The notes beneath the pieces are model-generated. The model searched no databases and was not told the origin of the DNA. It saw only the letters and a list, made by a program, of their open reading frames with translations. A program made the position numbers and the translations under genes. A stretch of 64,000 nt of DNA. Origin: Legionella waltersii (lineage in GTDB: Bacteria > Pseudomonadota > Gammaproteobacteria > Legionellales > Legionellaceae). The stretch is from NCBI RefSeq assembly GCF_001468085.1, contig NZ_LNZB01000004.1:1-64000 (forward strand). Reading direction: 5' to 3'. Below, one piece after another: positions 44,191 through 53,984 of this stretch. Every line of letters starts with the position of its first letter. Positions within the stretch are counted from its first letter, which is position 1.

Positions 44191-46065
44191 ATGACCAGGA
44201 AAATAGTGGACCTACTTGATGACTATAATATCAACTGCAATTTATCAAGTGATGACCCAATCCTCCAACTTCCTTTGTCCTTATTTAAGGAAACAGAATA
44301 TGCTGATGTAATCACTATAGTCTGGTTTTATGAACATAATTGGTATAACCCATCAAAAGTACCTTCAACAAACAAAAAAATGGGAGAAATTAGCTATCGT
44401 CAATCCTTAGAGTTTTATAATTCGGTAAAAAGCAAGGTGGAATCTACGATGAAGTTGCCTGTAGATTTATCTTCAGATGAAATAATCATCAATAAATCTC
44501 CTGCATCTTTATGGGTAAATGCCTCTCAAACAACCTACCTCCTCTGCACCATGGATATCTTTGCTAAAATGATGACAAACATTAATTGTGATGATGAGCA
44601 AGAGATGTTTTTTAAATGGATTCTAGAGGGTCAGCTAAGCACACAAGATCAAGCAAGACTAGAAAGCCGATTAAGCATCAATACGTTAAAAAACACACTC
44701 GATGCCGTTGTATGTAATATGGCTAGGAATTTGCTCAACTCAGCCACATTCCAACAATCAAGCCACTCTATTGCTTTAGTAAAGAAACTTCTAGAGAACT
44801 TAATTCAAGGTAACTCTGGATTATTAGAAGATAATGCTCGGTTTTTCATTTCTGTGTTAAGACAAGTCATAACCATTTTTCCTACCCCAATCAGTGTGAT
44901 CCTTCAAGGATTAGGTATACATATTCCTGATCAGCTTAGCCCAGAATTAGCCTTTATTTTAACAATGAACATCGATGACATACCTGGTTTAAAGGATGAA
45001 AATTGGCCTGTTTTTATCTATTGCATCACTCTCTTTCTTCATCAATGTGCTCAGGGTAGTCCATCGTTATTGTCATACTCCTATGCTGGAGCGGCACTGA
45101 ATTTTTCCTTTGAGAGTTGTACAAAACATCACACGCAACGTCTTTTGGAGAGCCTTGAATCAAAAAAATCTTTTTACACAAAAGAGATTTCAGATCAGCT
45201 AAAAATGGAGCTGAGCGAATTTAATTTATCCTCTGTCCATCCAGAGTTGTTAGCCTTATTATGCTTTGAACGGTGTGATCCTTTAAAACAATTGTTTATA
45301 ACGGCATGGAAAAACCAACAAGTTTCATTACCAAATACACCGGTGACAGCGTTGTTAGCCAGTAAAAATAAATTTACTCTTGGTGAAACAATTTATAACC
45401 CCAAAAACAATCAGATTGTTTCAGTGAACAAAGAAGATATTTATTTAATTATGAAACTAAAGCAGTTAGTACTCTCCTATAAATCAAAGGCGTCAGGAAC
45501 TAGTCAGCCATTTTTTGCAACAAATGGTAGCAGCACTCAACCGCAGGCTAGAACAAAAGAAGAGTATTTACAGGAGTTTGAAACATTGAGCAGACAAATC
45601 AGTGATCCAAAACTTAAACTTTTTTTGACCATTGAATCTATTGACTCCCTACATTTTAGTTATGTGCCTAATTCTTCCGCTGTTTTTGAGTTCATGCATC
45701 AATACCTGGTCAGTTCAGAGCCCCAATATCCCCCGACGAGCGACCTGCGAGATTTAAATCTAGTTTTGAACAGTCCACAGGTCCTAGATGGAATTATTCT
45801 GTCTATATCAAAGGATAAGTTATTGGTCAACTTAAACGACGAAAGTTCCTATATAGCAGAACTAGAACGTATCGACGAAAAAATTGGTAAATTGGAGTCC
45901 ATGCTAACCGGCTCCGGGGATGACGTCGCAACCGAAGAGACAAAACTACGTCAGTGGTGGCTTGAAATTCAATTACAAACCTGGGTAAAAATCAAAGAAA
46001 TGATGACTACAAAACAAGAAGAAGCCGATATGAGGCATGGAAAAGTAGAGTTCGCTTTGCTTTAA
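44191..46065 (+). CDS. Unrecognised 624-residue protein, candidate effector
   Basis: A large, mostly helical protein with no signal peptide and no domain I recognise. It is rich in Leu/Ile helices (LLENLIQGNSGLL, FFISVLRQVITIFPTPISVILQGLGI), has scattered cysteines, and has a Gly/Ser/Gln linker near residues 430-450. The C-terminal 60 residues are charged coiled coil (YIAELERIDEKIGKLESML) ending in TTKQEEADMRHGKVEFALL. A glutamate cluster near the end and a hydrophobic last pair suit a Dot/Icm signal. The ATG at 44191 has GGAG 6 nt upstream and is preferred to 44179. It stands alone between convergent or divergent housekeeping genes. Confidence 0.45.
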   Translation: MTRKIVDLLDDYNINCNLSSDDPILQLPLSLFKETEYADVITIVWFYEHNWYNPSKVPSTNKKMGEISYRQSLEFYNSVKSKVESTMKLPVDLSSDEIIINKSPASLWVNASQTTYLLCTMDIFAKMMTNINCDDEQEMFFKWILEGQLSTQDQARLESRLSINTLKNTLDAVVCNMARNLLNSATFQQSSHSIALVKKLLENLIQGNSGLLEDNARFFISVLRQVITIFPTPISVILQGLGIHIPDQLSPELAFILTMNIDDIPGLKDENWPVFIYCITLFLHQCAQGSPSLLSYSYAGAALNFSFESCTKHHTQRLLESLESKKSFYTKEISDQLKMELSEFNLSSVHPELLALLCFERCDPLKQLFITAWKNQQVSLPNTPVTALLASKNKFTLGETIYNPKNNQIVSVNKEDIYLIMKLKQLVLSYKSKASGTSQPFFATNGSSTQPQARTKEEYLQEFETLSRQISDPKLKLFLTIESIDSLHFSYVPNSSAVFEFMHQYLVSSEPQYPPTSDLRDLNLVLNSPQVLDGIILSISKDKLLVNLNDESSYIAELERIDEKIGKLESMLTGSGDDVATEETKLRQWWLEIQLQTWVKIKEMMTTKQEEADMRHGKVEFALL

Positions 46066-46070
46066 AGGAT

Positions 46071-46094
46071 GTATTGGTCTAACTAGACCAATAC
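46071..46094. terminator. Hairpin between convergent genes
   Basis: GTATTGGTCTA (46071-46081) and TAGACCAATAC (46084-46094) pair perfectly over 11 bp. They begin 5 bp after one stop codon and end 14 bp before the other. Position and symmetry suit a bidirectional terminator for the convergent 44191 gene and tldD, although the trailing T-runs are short. Confidence 0.6.
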
Positions 46095-46108
46095 AAATTA
46101 TCCAATAA

Positions 46109-47551
46109 CTATTTAGTTCCACCAACAGTCAATGCATCAATTTTCAATGTGGGTTGGCCTACCCCTACTGGAACAGATTGCCCATCCTTTCCACACACAC
46201 CAATTCCTTTATCCAATGCCAAATCATTTCCAATCATGCTAATTTTTTGCATGACCTCCGGCCCATTTCCAATTAAAGTTGCCCCTTTAACCGGTTTGGT
46301 CACTTTCCCATCTTCAATTAGGTAAGCTTCACTGGCTGAGAAGACAAATTGCCCTGAGGTAATATCTACTTGCCCCCCACCAAAATTTACTGCGTATAAC
46401 CCCTTTTTGACCGTTCGAATAATTTCTTCAGGGTCATGTTGCCCTGCTAACATGTAGGTATTTGTCATTCGTGGCATAGGAACATGCGCATAGGATTCTC
46501 TTCGGCAGTTTCCAGTGACTTGCATGCCCATTAATTTAGCATTTAATTTATCTTGCATGTAATTGACTAACACGCCATTTTCAATCAAGGTTGTACATTG
46601 AGTGGGAGTTCCTTCATCATCCACAGTCAAAGAGCCTCTACGATTTTGTAAGGTTCCATCATCTACTACAGTGACGCCCGTTGCTGCTACTTTCTGTCCA
46701 ACACGCCCTGAAAATGCAGAAAGACCTTTTCGATTAAAATCGCCCTCTAATCCATGTCCAACTGCTTCATGCAATAACACACCCGGCCAACCCGGGCCTA
46801 ATACTACTGGCATAGTCCCCGCTGGGGCATGATCAGCTTCCAAGTTCACCAAAGCCTCTCGAACAGCATCTCGTGCATAGCTAAGGGCTATGTCCTTTTC
46901 TGTAAAATAGGAATAGGCGACTCTTCCTCCACCCCCAGCACGAGCAGATTCTCTTCGTCCGTGTTTGTCTTCAACGATAACGCTTACATTCACACTGACT
47001 AAAGGTCTAATGTCTGCAACCATTTGTCCACTCATCCCCGCAACCATAACCACTTCATAGCAACCACTTAAGGAAGCATTGACCTGAATGACTCTGGGAT
47101 CAATACTTCTTGCTTCTTTGTCTATTGCTTCTAATAAGGCTATCTTTTCTTGCTTAGTCATTGTTTCAAGAGGATTTAAACCTTGATAACGACTGATAGG
47201 CGCAGTGTCTACCTTGACCTTTTGAAGGGTTTTAGAGCCTGTTAAGGCAATTGAACGCGCTGCCTCAGCGGCACGTAACATTGAGGGGAGTAAGATGTCG
47301 TCACAATAAGCAAATCCAGTTTTCTCACCACTGACGGCGCGAACCCCCACCCCTTTTTCGATTGAATAGCTTCCACTTTTGACCTCTGAATCTTCCAGAT
47401 ACCAGGATTCAAAGCTTGTGCTTTGAAAGTAAAGATCCGCATCATCAATAGGATGACTCGTCATTGATCTGAAGAGTTTTTCGATTCCTATTTCATCTAG
47501 AGAAGCAGGGGCTAATAAGATTTCTTTTGCTAGAACCAGTGCTTGGGACAT
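46109..47551 (-). CDS. tldD: Metalloprotease TldD
   Basis: A 480-residue subunit of the TldD/TldE protease, which trims peptides such as microcin precursors and CcdA. The zinc-binding HExxxH is in [11 protein letters not shown] (H261, E262, H266), preceded by the usual [10 protein letters not shown]. The family C-terminal pattern [41 protein letters not shown] and [16 protein letters not shown] is present. Length matches E. coli TldD (481). It is followed by a nitrilase-family gene upstream on the same strand, a neighbour order common in gammaproteobacteria. Confidence 0.95.
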   Translation of the reverse strand: MSQALVLAKEILLAPASLDEIGIEKLFRSMTSHPIDDADLYFQSTSFESWYLEDSEVKSGSYSIEKGVGVRAVSGEKTGFAYCDDILLPSMLRAAEAARSIALTGSKTLQKVKVDTAPISRYQGLNPLETMTKQEKIALLEAIDKEARSIDPRVIQVNASLSGCYEVVMVAGMSGQMVADIRPLVSVNVSVIVEDKHGRRESARAGGGGRVAYSYFTEKDIALSYARDAVREALVNLEADHAPAGTMPVVLGPGWPGVLLHEAVGHGLEGDFNRKGLSAFSGRVGQKVAATGVTVVDDGTLQNRRGSLTVDDEGTPTQCTTLIENGVLVNYMQDKLNAKLMGMQVTGNCRRESYAHVPMPRMTNTYMLAGQHDPEEIIRTVKKGLYAVNFGGGQVDITSGQFVFSASEAYLIEDGKVTKPVKGATLIGNGPEVMQKISMIGNDLALDKGIGVCGKDGQSVPVGVGQPTLKIDALTVGGTK

Positions 47552-47622
47552 GGGTTTACCTTAGGATGAAAACTCTGATTGTAGCCAAATGCAGTCTATA
47601 TTTGAAGTAGTGGACTAAGATT

Positions 47623-47656
47623 GATGGGGATGGATCCTCTGGGGTCCGTCCCCATC
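47623..47656. repeat. GGGGAC hairpin repeat copy
   Basis: GATGGGGATGGATCC, TCT and GGGGTCCGTCCCCATC form an imperfect hairpin in the gap between the nitrilase-family gene and tldD. It is nearly identical in its right arm to the 59349-59383 copy, so it is a dispersed repeat and not a gene-specific terminator. Confidence 0.65.
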
Positions 47657-47714
47657 TCTGTGTATCATCTCTTACGCATCTAGAGTTCTATCTATACCTA
47701 GTACCTGTTTGAAG

Positions 47715-48521
47715 TTAATTCAACACATGATGTTGAATAGAAGGAAATTGATTGCGTAAATGCTCTAAACGTTGCAGATCAATTCCAGCCATGATAACTC
47801 CAGGTCCAGTTTCTATGGAGGATAAAACCTTTCCCCAAGGCTCCACAACCATACTGTGTCCGTAGGTGTGTCGCCCATTCTGGTGTATTCCCCCTTGGTT
47901 GGCGGCTAGAACATAGGATAAATTCTCGATAGCTCTAGCTCTAAGCAGCACCTCCCAATGAGCTTTTCCTGTGACCTCAGTAAAGGCTGAGGGAATAGAG
48001 AATAATTGAGCCCCTTTCTGTTGCAAGCTATGAAATAACTCCGGAAAACGTAAATCATAACAAACACTAAGACCGATTTTACCCACAGGTGTATCAACAC
48101 AAACCAATTCATTTCCTGGTTCAATGGTTAATGATTCTTGGTGAGCTTCTTGTTCTGATACGCGTACATCAAACAAATGAATTTTATCGTAGCGCGCTGC
48201 ACATGCACCTTGACTGTCATAAACTAAACAACTAGCTCGAACTCGTCTGCCTCCTGTTTTCATAGGTAATGTTCCTGCAATTACCCATATTTTAAGAGAT
48301 TTTGCTAATTGACCAATTTTATCCTGGATTACCCCATTTCCGTAAGCTTCTGCAACATGAAATCTATCGGTTTCGCGCATGCCCATAAAAGCAAAATTTT
48401 CCGGTAATTGCGCTAACAACGCACCTTGCTCTTTCGCTTGAACTAATAACTTCTCAGCTTGTTTTAAATTCTCGCCCACATTAGCAGTGGATACCATTTG
48501 GACGATGGCAACTTGATTCAT
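47715..48521 (-). CDS. Nitrilase-superfamily carbon-nitrogen hydrolase (Nit1/deaminated-glutathione-amidase-like)
   Basis: A 268-residue amidase with the Glu-Lys-Cys catalytic triad: E41 in LPENFAFMG, K113 in YDKIHLFDV and C154 in SVCYDLRFPELF. This short form with YDKIHLFDV and CYDLRFPELF fits the Nit1/YbeM-type branch, which hydrolyses deaminated glutathione as metabolite repair. The exact substrate is an inference from the branch. It lies upstream of tldD, separated by a repeat hairpin. Confidence 0.85.
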   Translation of the reverse strand: MNQVAIVQMVSTANVGENLKQAEKLLVQAKEQGALLAQLPENFAFMGMRETDRFHVAEAYGNGVIQDKIGQLAKSLKIWVIAGTLPMKTGGRRVRASCLVYDSQGACAARYDKIHLFDVRVSEQEAHQESLTIEPGNELVCVDTPVGKIGLSVCYDLRFPELFHSLQQKGAQLFSIPSAFTEVTGKAHWEVLLRARAIENLSYVLAANQGGIHQNGRHTYGHSMVVEPWGKVLSSIETGPGVIMAGIDLQRLEHLRNQFPSIQHHVLN

Positions 48522-48821
48522 AATAAGCCTTTTTGATGTTTAATAGTGATATTGCATAATATCATCCGCTTCCTGACGATCGCCGCTCGGTTTGTTCTCT
48601 TGATATTTCGAGCGGCTGTTAGAGGGTAGATAAATGCTTTCATTCGATGTTATCACAAAGTAAATTGACATCAATGCCATTTCGCTTTAATAATTAAGTA
48701 CCTATGGTGAGGTATTTTTACCAAAGGTTTTTCCAGAAAATAATTGCATGAAACACCCTTGAAAAAAGGAAATTTGTCCATAGATATGCTACAATACTAT
48801 TAAATATATGGAGTTCTAACA
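48522..48821. other. Divergent intergenic region with a GC-rich hairpin
   Basis: Three hundred bases between the divergent nitrilase-family and Bax-inhibitor genes. GCCGCTCG (48582-48589) and CGAGCGGC (48609-48616) form a perfect 8-bp stem in otherwise AT-rich DNA. It reads AAACCGAGCGGC on the other strand, like the GC-rich repeats at 16.5 and 59.4 kb. Promoters for both genes should lie here. Confidence 0.45.
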
Positions 48822-49496
48822 ATGAACCGAAACGATGTCACTGTATTAAGTCAACGTAATGAATCTGTCCTTGCAACTAATAAGGTCTTAAGAAACACTT
48901 ATTTACTATTAAGCTTAACCTTTTTATTCAGTGCATTCACAGCCTATTTGTCTTTTGTTACTGGCGCTCGCCCAATGAATCCTCTTCTTATGATAGTTGG
49001 AGTCTATGGGTTGATGTTCCTTACTCATGCTTTAAAAAACAGTGCGTTAGGTTTAATCAGTGTCTTTGCTTTCACTGGATTTTTAGGTTACACAATTGGT
49101 CCAGTACTTAATTTTTACATCACTGGATTTTCTAATGGACACCAAATAGTTGCAACAGCTCTTGGTGGCACAGGCATGATTTTCTTTGCTTTGTCAGGAT
49201 ATGCACTAACAACAAGAAAGGATTTCAGTTATTTAGGTGGTTTCTTGTTCGTTGGAGTGATGGTAGCCCTACTTGCTATGATTGCAGGAATATTCATCCA
49301 TCTACCAGCCTTGCAATTAATGATTTCAGCTGCTTTCATACTGATTTCATCTGGCTTAATTTTATTACAAACAAGTCAAATCATTCATGGTGGTGAAACA
49401 AACTACATCGTAGCTACTGTGAGTTTGTTTGTATCCATATACAATTTATTTGTTAGTCTGCTGAATATACTGAGTGCCTTTTCAGGTCGCGACTAA
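48822..49496 (+). CDS. Bax inhibitor-1 family (YccA/YbhL-like) membrane protein
   Basis: A 224-residue protein with seven transmembrane helices. The family pattern is VLRNTYLLLSLTFLFSAFTAYLSF at the start, LGYTIGPVLNFYITG in the middle and a late TSQIIHGGETNYIVATVSLFVSIYNLFVSLLNIL, where the acidic residue of the BI-1 pore region is usually found. In bacteria YccA restrains the FtsH protease; BsYetJ is a calcium leak channel. It is monocistronic, with a good terminator just downstream. Confidence 0.9.
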   Translation: MNRNDVTVLSQRNESVLATNKVLRNTYLLLSLTFLFSAFTAYLSFVTGARPMNPLLMIVGVYGLMFLTHALKNSALGLISVFAFTGFLGYTIGPVLNFYITGFSNGHQIVATALGGTGMIFFALSGYALTTRKDFSYLGGFLFVGVMVALLAMIAGIFIHLPALQLMISAAFILISSGLILLQTSQIIHGGETNYIVATVSLFVSIYNLFVSLLNILSAFSGRD

Positions 49497-49517
49497 ATAA
49501 AGGTTCCTCTACCTGAG

Positions 49518-49541
49518 TCCCGGTTTATCCGGGATTTTTTT
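49518..49541 (+). terminator. Rho-independent terminator
   Basis: A TCCCGG/CCGGGA stem (49518-49523 with 49529-49534) with a TTTAT loop is followed at once by seven T (49535-49541). It lies 21 bp after the Bax-inhibitor stop codon. This is the clearest intrinsic terminator in the window. Confidence 0.88.
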
Positions 49542-49576
49542 GCTTTAAAAGTCATTCAATGAGTTATTCAATGAAC

Positions 49577-49698
49577 AGGTCTTACGAAAAACCCCAAAGT
49601 CGAGGCAAAAATAGAGTTCAATGAGGGAGTTTAGATTCACTAAATGACCGAATTGAACTCTATTTTTAACGAAGAGATTGGGGTTTTTCGTAAGTCCT
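49577..49698. repeat. 122-bp AGGACTTACG-type inverted-repeat element, intact
   Basis: Terminal inverted repeats are AGGTCTTACGAAAAACCCCAA and the mirrored TTGGGGTTTTTCGTAAGTCCT. Inside are constant flanks, a 9-bp arm ATAGAGTTC (49611-49619) with its complement GAACTCTAT (49655-49663), and a central AATGAGGGAG...TTTAG-ATTCA-CTAAA...GACCGAATT block. It lies between the Bax-inhibitor terminator and korB. Compared with the copy at 55071-55194 it is inverted. Confidence 0.9.
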
Positions 49699-49735
49699 CA
49701 TGAAATCAGTATCCTAGGGCTACTGATATCCAATG

Positions 49736-50701
49736 CTATTGTTGCCAACTAGCCTTTGCTCGATATAAAGCGCTTAAATCACCGATCTGCTTATTCACTC
49801 CCTGTGGCAGGGTAAACAACTCTCGACTATGTTGGTAATAAACACCCAGAGGAACAGGATGTGAAGGAAAACTCAAGCGTGCTAAACGCATTGCATCTAT
49901 TAAGTTTGAAGGCTTATGAATGTATGCGATATTTTCAGAAGCTGATTTACGCACCCATTCTTCGCCCTGTAAATCAAGAGCATTTTCCTTCTCAGCACCA
50001 AAGAATAAAGGACGTCCTGCTTCCAAGAGGATTGTATTTACTGCACGATTGCTTTTCACTGCAAAATCATCAAAAGCACCATGATTAAAGATGTTACAAT
50101 CCTGGTAAATTTCAACAAATGAACAGCCTTGATGCTCATAGGCTTGCTTAATAACACTGGCCAAGTGATTAGGATCTTTATCGACTGCACGAGCAACAAA
50201 ACTTGCTCCTGCTGCCAAAGCAAACATGAGTGGATTTATTGGTTCATTGCTTACACCCTGTGGTGAAGTTTTAGTGACTTGGCCTTTTTGCGATGTAGGC
50301 GAAAATTGCCCTTTTGTTAGTCCATAGACTTGATTATTAAACAGTAAAATATTGACGTTTACATTACGTCGTAAAATATGCAATAAGTGGTTTCCACCTA
50401 TGCTTAGAGCATCTCCATCACCTGTAATGATCCAAACACTCAGGTCGTCTCTCATCGCCTTTAAGCCTGTTGCAACAGCCGTAGCGCGACCATGAATCGT
50501 ATGAAAACCATAAGTATTCATGTAATAGGGCAATCGTCCAGCACAACCAATTCCGGAAACAAAAACATGCTTTTCTGGTGCCAGACCTAAATCGGGTAAT
50601 ACCCTTTGTAAAGCGGCTAAGATTGCGTAATCACCACAACCTGGGCACCAACGAACTTCATTGGCATTAGTAAAATCTTCTCGTTTATAATTGCTGTTCA
50701 T
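49736..50701 (-). CDS. korB: 2-oxoacid:ferredoxin oxidoreductase beta subunit (KorB-like)
   Basis: A 321-residue thiamine-diphosphate-binding subunit. CPGCGDYAIL (19-28) is the KorB N-terminal signature. GDGDALSIGGNHLLHILRRN and NILLFNNQVYGLTKGQ form the ThDP/Mg binding region. With KorA it converts 2-oxoglutarate (or another 2-oxoacid) and CoA to acyl-CoA, reducing ferredoxin. It overlaps korA by 17 nt. The preference for 2-oxoglutarate is taken from overall likeness, so pyruvate cannot be excluded. Confidence 0.88.
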   Translation of the reverse strand: MNSNYKREDFTNANEVRWCPGCGDYAILAALQRVLPDLGLAPEKHVFVSGIGCAGRLPYYMNTYGFHTIHGRATAVATGLKAMRDDLSVWIITGDGDALSIGGNHLLHILRRNVNVNILLFNNQVYGLTKGQFSPTSQKGQVTKTSPQGVSNEPINPLMFALAAGASFVARAVDKDPNHLASVIKQAYEHQGCSFVEIYQDCNIFNHGAFDDFAVKSNRAVNTILLEAGRPLFFGAEKENALDLQGEEWVRKSASENIAYIHKPSNLIDAMRLARLSFPSHPVPLGVYYQHSRELFTLPQGVNKQIGDLSALYRAKASWQQ

Positions 50702-52502
50702 AATTTGCTTCCGCTTGGATGGCTTTAACTAGAGATTTCACGCCAAATGGTTGACCATTGCATTGACTAATGGACTTTGCATCGACTAAATAGGTAGAGC
50801 GAATAATTTGACACAGTTGACCTGAATTTAGTTCAGCAACTAAGACCCTCTCATACGATTTTAATACTATTCCCAAATCACTAGGCAATGGATTAAGATG
50901 ACGTAAATGAACATAGGCAACTGAAATTCCCAATTCTAGGCATTGCTGAACAGCTGATTTTAAACTACCGTAAGTACTTCCCCATCCAATGAGCAACATG
51001 GGAGACATGGTGTCCCCTTCAACAATCAGTTTCTCATACTCACGTGCAATCCCTTTTATTTTATCCATACGCAAATTAACCATTTGCTGATGATTGTCTG
51101 CATCATAACTTACACGTCCTTCATCGCCTTGCTTTTCCAGCCCTCCAATTTGATGAATATATCCAGCTGTACCTGGAAAAATCCAGCTTCTACTTAAAAA
51201 CTCATCTCGTTGATAAGGCTTAGCAAATCGATTGTAGTCAATCTTTGGTAATTTTAATTCTGAAAGCTCAGGTATTTCCCAAGGCTCTGCAGCATTAGCC
51301 AGATAGGCATCCATTAACACAATCACTGGCGTCATGTATTTAATGGCCATTGCAAATGCTTCTAAAATTGTTTTAAAACAATCCGAAGGAGATTTGGCAG
51401 CAATGACTGGCAAAGGGGCTTCACCATGTCGCCCATACAAAGCCTGTCGGAGATCACTCTGGCTTGTTTTAGTAGGCAAGCCTGTTGAAGCCCCTGCGCG
51501 CTGTACATCCACTAAAACGAGCGGAAGCTCAGTAACAACCGCTAAACCTAGACTTTCACTTTTCAGGTCCAATCCAGGCCCAGAAGTACAAGTTAACGCC
51601 AAACGTCCACCATAAGCCGCCCCTATACAGGCACAAATCGCTGCAATTTCATCTTCTGCTTGAATAAGCTGTACACCATAATCTGCCAATCGTACACATT
51701 CATGCAAAATGGCCGATGCAGGGGTAATGGGATAACCAGAAACCAGTAAAGGTGTTTGTGTACCTGTAGCAAGAGTGGCTAACGCCAAGCCCACTGCTTC
51801 AACACCAGTAATTTGTCGATACTCACCCGATGGTCTATTGACCTCTCCCAGCATGAATTCTCTCCGGGAAAGCTCCAAAGTCATTGCATAGTTATAACCA
51901 GCAAGCAACGCCATTTCGTTGGCTTGAGCAATGGTTTTATTGTTTTTGAATTTTTTAGCAATAAAAGCTTGGCAGGTCGTTGTTGGTAAATCGAATAACC
52001 ACAGTACTAAACCTAATGTGTAAAAATTCTTTGTTTTAGTAGCCTGCGGTTTGGTTAATTCTAATGTTTCCACCGATTGCAGGGTTTGAGAAATTAAAGG
52101 GAAAGAAACCACTTGGTATTGCTCGGCAACATTGTCTAGAAAACTCTTATCAATGCCTGCTTTTTGCCAATCTTTATCAGCAAAGCTGTCTTCATTCAGA
52201 ATGAGCAAACCACCTTGATTTAGGTGTTGCAGCGAGTTCTTGAGGGCTGCGGGATTTAAAGCGACTAGAACATCAAGCGATTCACCTGCAGTAAAAATAG
52301 ACCGCTCAGCCATAGCAAGCTGAAACCCTGATACTCCAGCAACAGTACCCGCAGGCGCCCTGATTTCAGCTGGAAAATCAGGCAAGGTTCTCACGTCACG
52401 ACCCGATAAGGCAGCACTAATAGTTAGTTGTTCACCAACCAATTGTACTCCATCCCCTGAGTCTCCAGTAATACGGATTACGATCACGTCATTCATCGAC
52501 AT
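50685..52502 (-). CDS. korA: 2-oxoacid:ferredoxin oxidoreductase alpha subunit, gamma-alpha fusion (KorA-like)
   Basis: A 605-residue protein joining the gamma domain to the alpha (pyrimidine-binding and domain II) part. The gamma domain (residues ~1-190) has [17 protein letters not shown] and [22 protein letters not shown]. The alpha part has [55 protein letters not shown] and the late [11 protein letters not shown]. This fused layout is the usual one for two-subunit KorAB. It overlaps pdxJ by 14 nt and korB by 17 nt, so all three are tightly coupled. Confidence 0.9.
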   Translation of the reverse strand: MSMNDVIVIRITGDSGDGVQLVGEQLTISAALSGRDVRTLPDFPAEIRAPAGTVAGVSGFQLAMAERSIFTAGESLDVLVALNPAALKNSLQHLNQGGLLILNEDSFADKDWQKAGIDKSFLDNVAEQYQVVSFPLISQTLQSVETLELTKPQATKTKNFYTLGLVLWLFDLPTTTCQAFIAKKFKNNKTIAQANEMALLAGYNYAMTLELSRREFMLGEVNRPSGEYRQITGVEAVGLALATLATGTQTPLLVSGYPITPASAILHECVRLADYGVQLIQAEDEIAAICACIGAAYGGRLALTCTSGPGLDLKSESLGLAVVTELPLVLVDVQRAGASTGLPTKTSQSDLRQALYGRHGEAPLPVIAAKSPSDCFKTILEAFAMAIKYMTPVIVLMDAYLANAAEPWEIPELSELKLPKIDYNRFAKPYQRDEFLSRSWIFPGTAGYIHQIGGLEKQGDEGRVSYDADNHQQMVNLRMDKIKGIAREYEKLIVEGDTMSPMLLIGWGSTYGSLKSAVQQCLELGISVAYVHLRHLNPLPSDLGIVLKSYERVLVAELNSGQLCQIIRSTYLVDAKSISQCNGQPFGVKSLVKAIQAEANYEQQL

Positions 52503-53235
52503 AATATCTCGCTTCCAGCATGAGTTGGCGCATATGCTTTACTGCTTCTTTCAAACCACAAAACAACGCTCGTGCAATAATCGCATGGCCTATGTTAAGT
52601 TCATGAAACTCTATTATTTGTGCGATGGGTTTAACATTCTGGTAATTCAACCCATGACCTGCATTAACAATTAAATTTAAGCCAGCTGCAAATTCAGCTG
52701 CCTCTTTGATTCGTGTAAGTTCATAAAGTCGCTTTTCATCCGTTGTTGCATCCGCATAGCAACCAGTATGAATTTCAATGACTGGTGCTCCAACATCGAC
52801 TGCGGCTTTAATCTGTTCCTTATCAGGGTCAATAAATAAGGACACTTCACTCCCAAAGTTTTGTAAACGACTTACAGCATGAGCGACCGCTTTAAAATGG
52901 GTTAAAACGTCTAAACCACCTTCTGTGGTTAACTCTTCTCTCTTCTCTGGGACTAAACAAGAATGCTCAGGTTGTATTTCTTCAGCGAAATCAAGCATTG
53001 CATCCGTAACCGCCAATTCAAGATTCATTCGGGTTTGTAGAACTTGTTTGATTAATCGAACGTCTCTAGCTTGAATATGGCGTAAATCTTCTCGCATATG
53101 CAAAGTGATGCCATCCGCACCCGCTTCTTCTGCATCAATAGCTGCTTGAACAGGATCAGGGTAACGAGTCCCCCTTGCTTGCCTTACTGTTGCAATGTGA
53201 TCAATATTAACGCCTAGTAGTAAGTCTCTTCTCAT
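52489..53235 (-). CDS. pdxJ: Pyridoxine 5'-phosphate synthase
   Basis: A 248-residue TIM-barrel enzyme that condenses 3-amino-2-oxopropyl phosphate with deoxyxylulose 5-phosphate in vitamin B6 synthesis. Diagnostic segments are [54 protein letters not shown] and [16 protein letters not shown]. The [20 protein letters not shown] end is also typical. It lies between recO (65-bp gap) and korA (14-nt overlap); era-recO-pdxJ order is common in gammaproteobacteria. Confidence 0.96.
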   Translation of the reverse strand: MRRDLLLGVNIDHIATVRQARGTRYPDPVQAAIDAEEAGADGITLHMREDLRHIQARDVRLIKQVLQTRMNLELAVTDAMLDFAEEIQPEHSCLVPEKREELTTEGGLDVLTHFKAVAHAVSRLQNFGSEVSLFIDPDKEQIKAAVDVGAPVIEIHTGCYADATTDEKRLYELTRIKEAAEFAAGLNLIVNAGHGLNYQNVKPIAQIIEFHELNIGHAIIARALFCGLKEAVKHMRQLMLEARYYVDE

Positions 53236-53300
53236 GTTGCACCAAAAATAGAAATTGAAGAGTATAATAAACTTCCTGTTAAACTGCTATAAACCTACAA

Positions 53301-53984
53301 TTATACATACAATTTTCGTGCCTTAATTTCACGTCCACCCAAAAGATGGTCAATGGCTTGACGCATAATTAATTTTGCTGTTTTTAAATAGGCAACTTCA
53401 CTTAAATTGTCCGATGCCAAGGCAAGTATATGCGATCCAGAAACTCCATGTTGTGAATTTAAAACAAAGCCCTCACCTGCTATAAATTGATAATAAGCAT
53501 CAGCCACAATCATATCACCCGTTCGTGCCTCATGAACTAAGGAAAATAAATGCCCACAAGATTTAAGCAGCATCCACTCAAATCGTCTTAGAATAGCCTC
53601 TACATCCATTTTTTCTTGAATTTGAGCCAAGCCATTTAACGCCATTACATAGGCAGCAAAAAGATCCTCGTCTGGATAGTCGGTTCTCATTGCATAGACT
53701 AAGAGCTCATTCAAATACAACCCTGAAAAAAGGGAGTGGCCATTCAATCTCAAACTTGCAGAATTGCATTCAACAGAACGAATATAATATCGCTGATGAC
53801 GCTCTTCAAAACTAATCCATAAAGGGGTAAAGGCTTGCAAAACAGCTTGTTTTTTTGGAGTTCTTCCACCTTTGTACAAACAATCAAGCAAACCCAGCTC
53901 TTTTGTAAACAGCACTAGACGAACACTGGTATCCCCAGAATATTTTTTATGAAGTAACCATGCTTGTAGTGATTTAATGGTCAT
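53301..53984 (-). CDS. recO: DNA repair protein RecO
   Basis: A 227-residue RecO. It starts with the OB-fold segment SLQAWLLHKKYSGDTSVRLVLFTKELGLLDCLYKGGRTPKKQAVLQAFTPLW, followed by the helical bundle (YLNELLVYAMRTDYPDEDLFAAY and LRRFEWMLLKSCGH). As in E. coli, no Cys4 zinc module is evident. It helps load RecA on SSB-coated DNA in the RecFOR path. The start overlaps the end of era by 11 nt. Confidence 0.93.
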   Translation of the reverse strand: MTIKSLQAWLLHKKYSGDTSVRLVLFTKELGLLDCLYKGGRTPKKQAVLQAFTPLWISFEERHQRYYIRSVECNSASLRLNGHSLFSGLYLNELLVYAMRTDYPDEDLFAAYVMALNGLAQIQEKMDVEAILRRFEWMLLKSCGHLFSLVHEARTGDMIVADAYYQFIAGEGFVLNSQHGVSGSHILALASDNLSEVAYLKTAKLIMRQAIDHLLGGREIKARKLYV

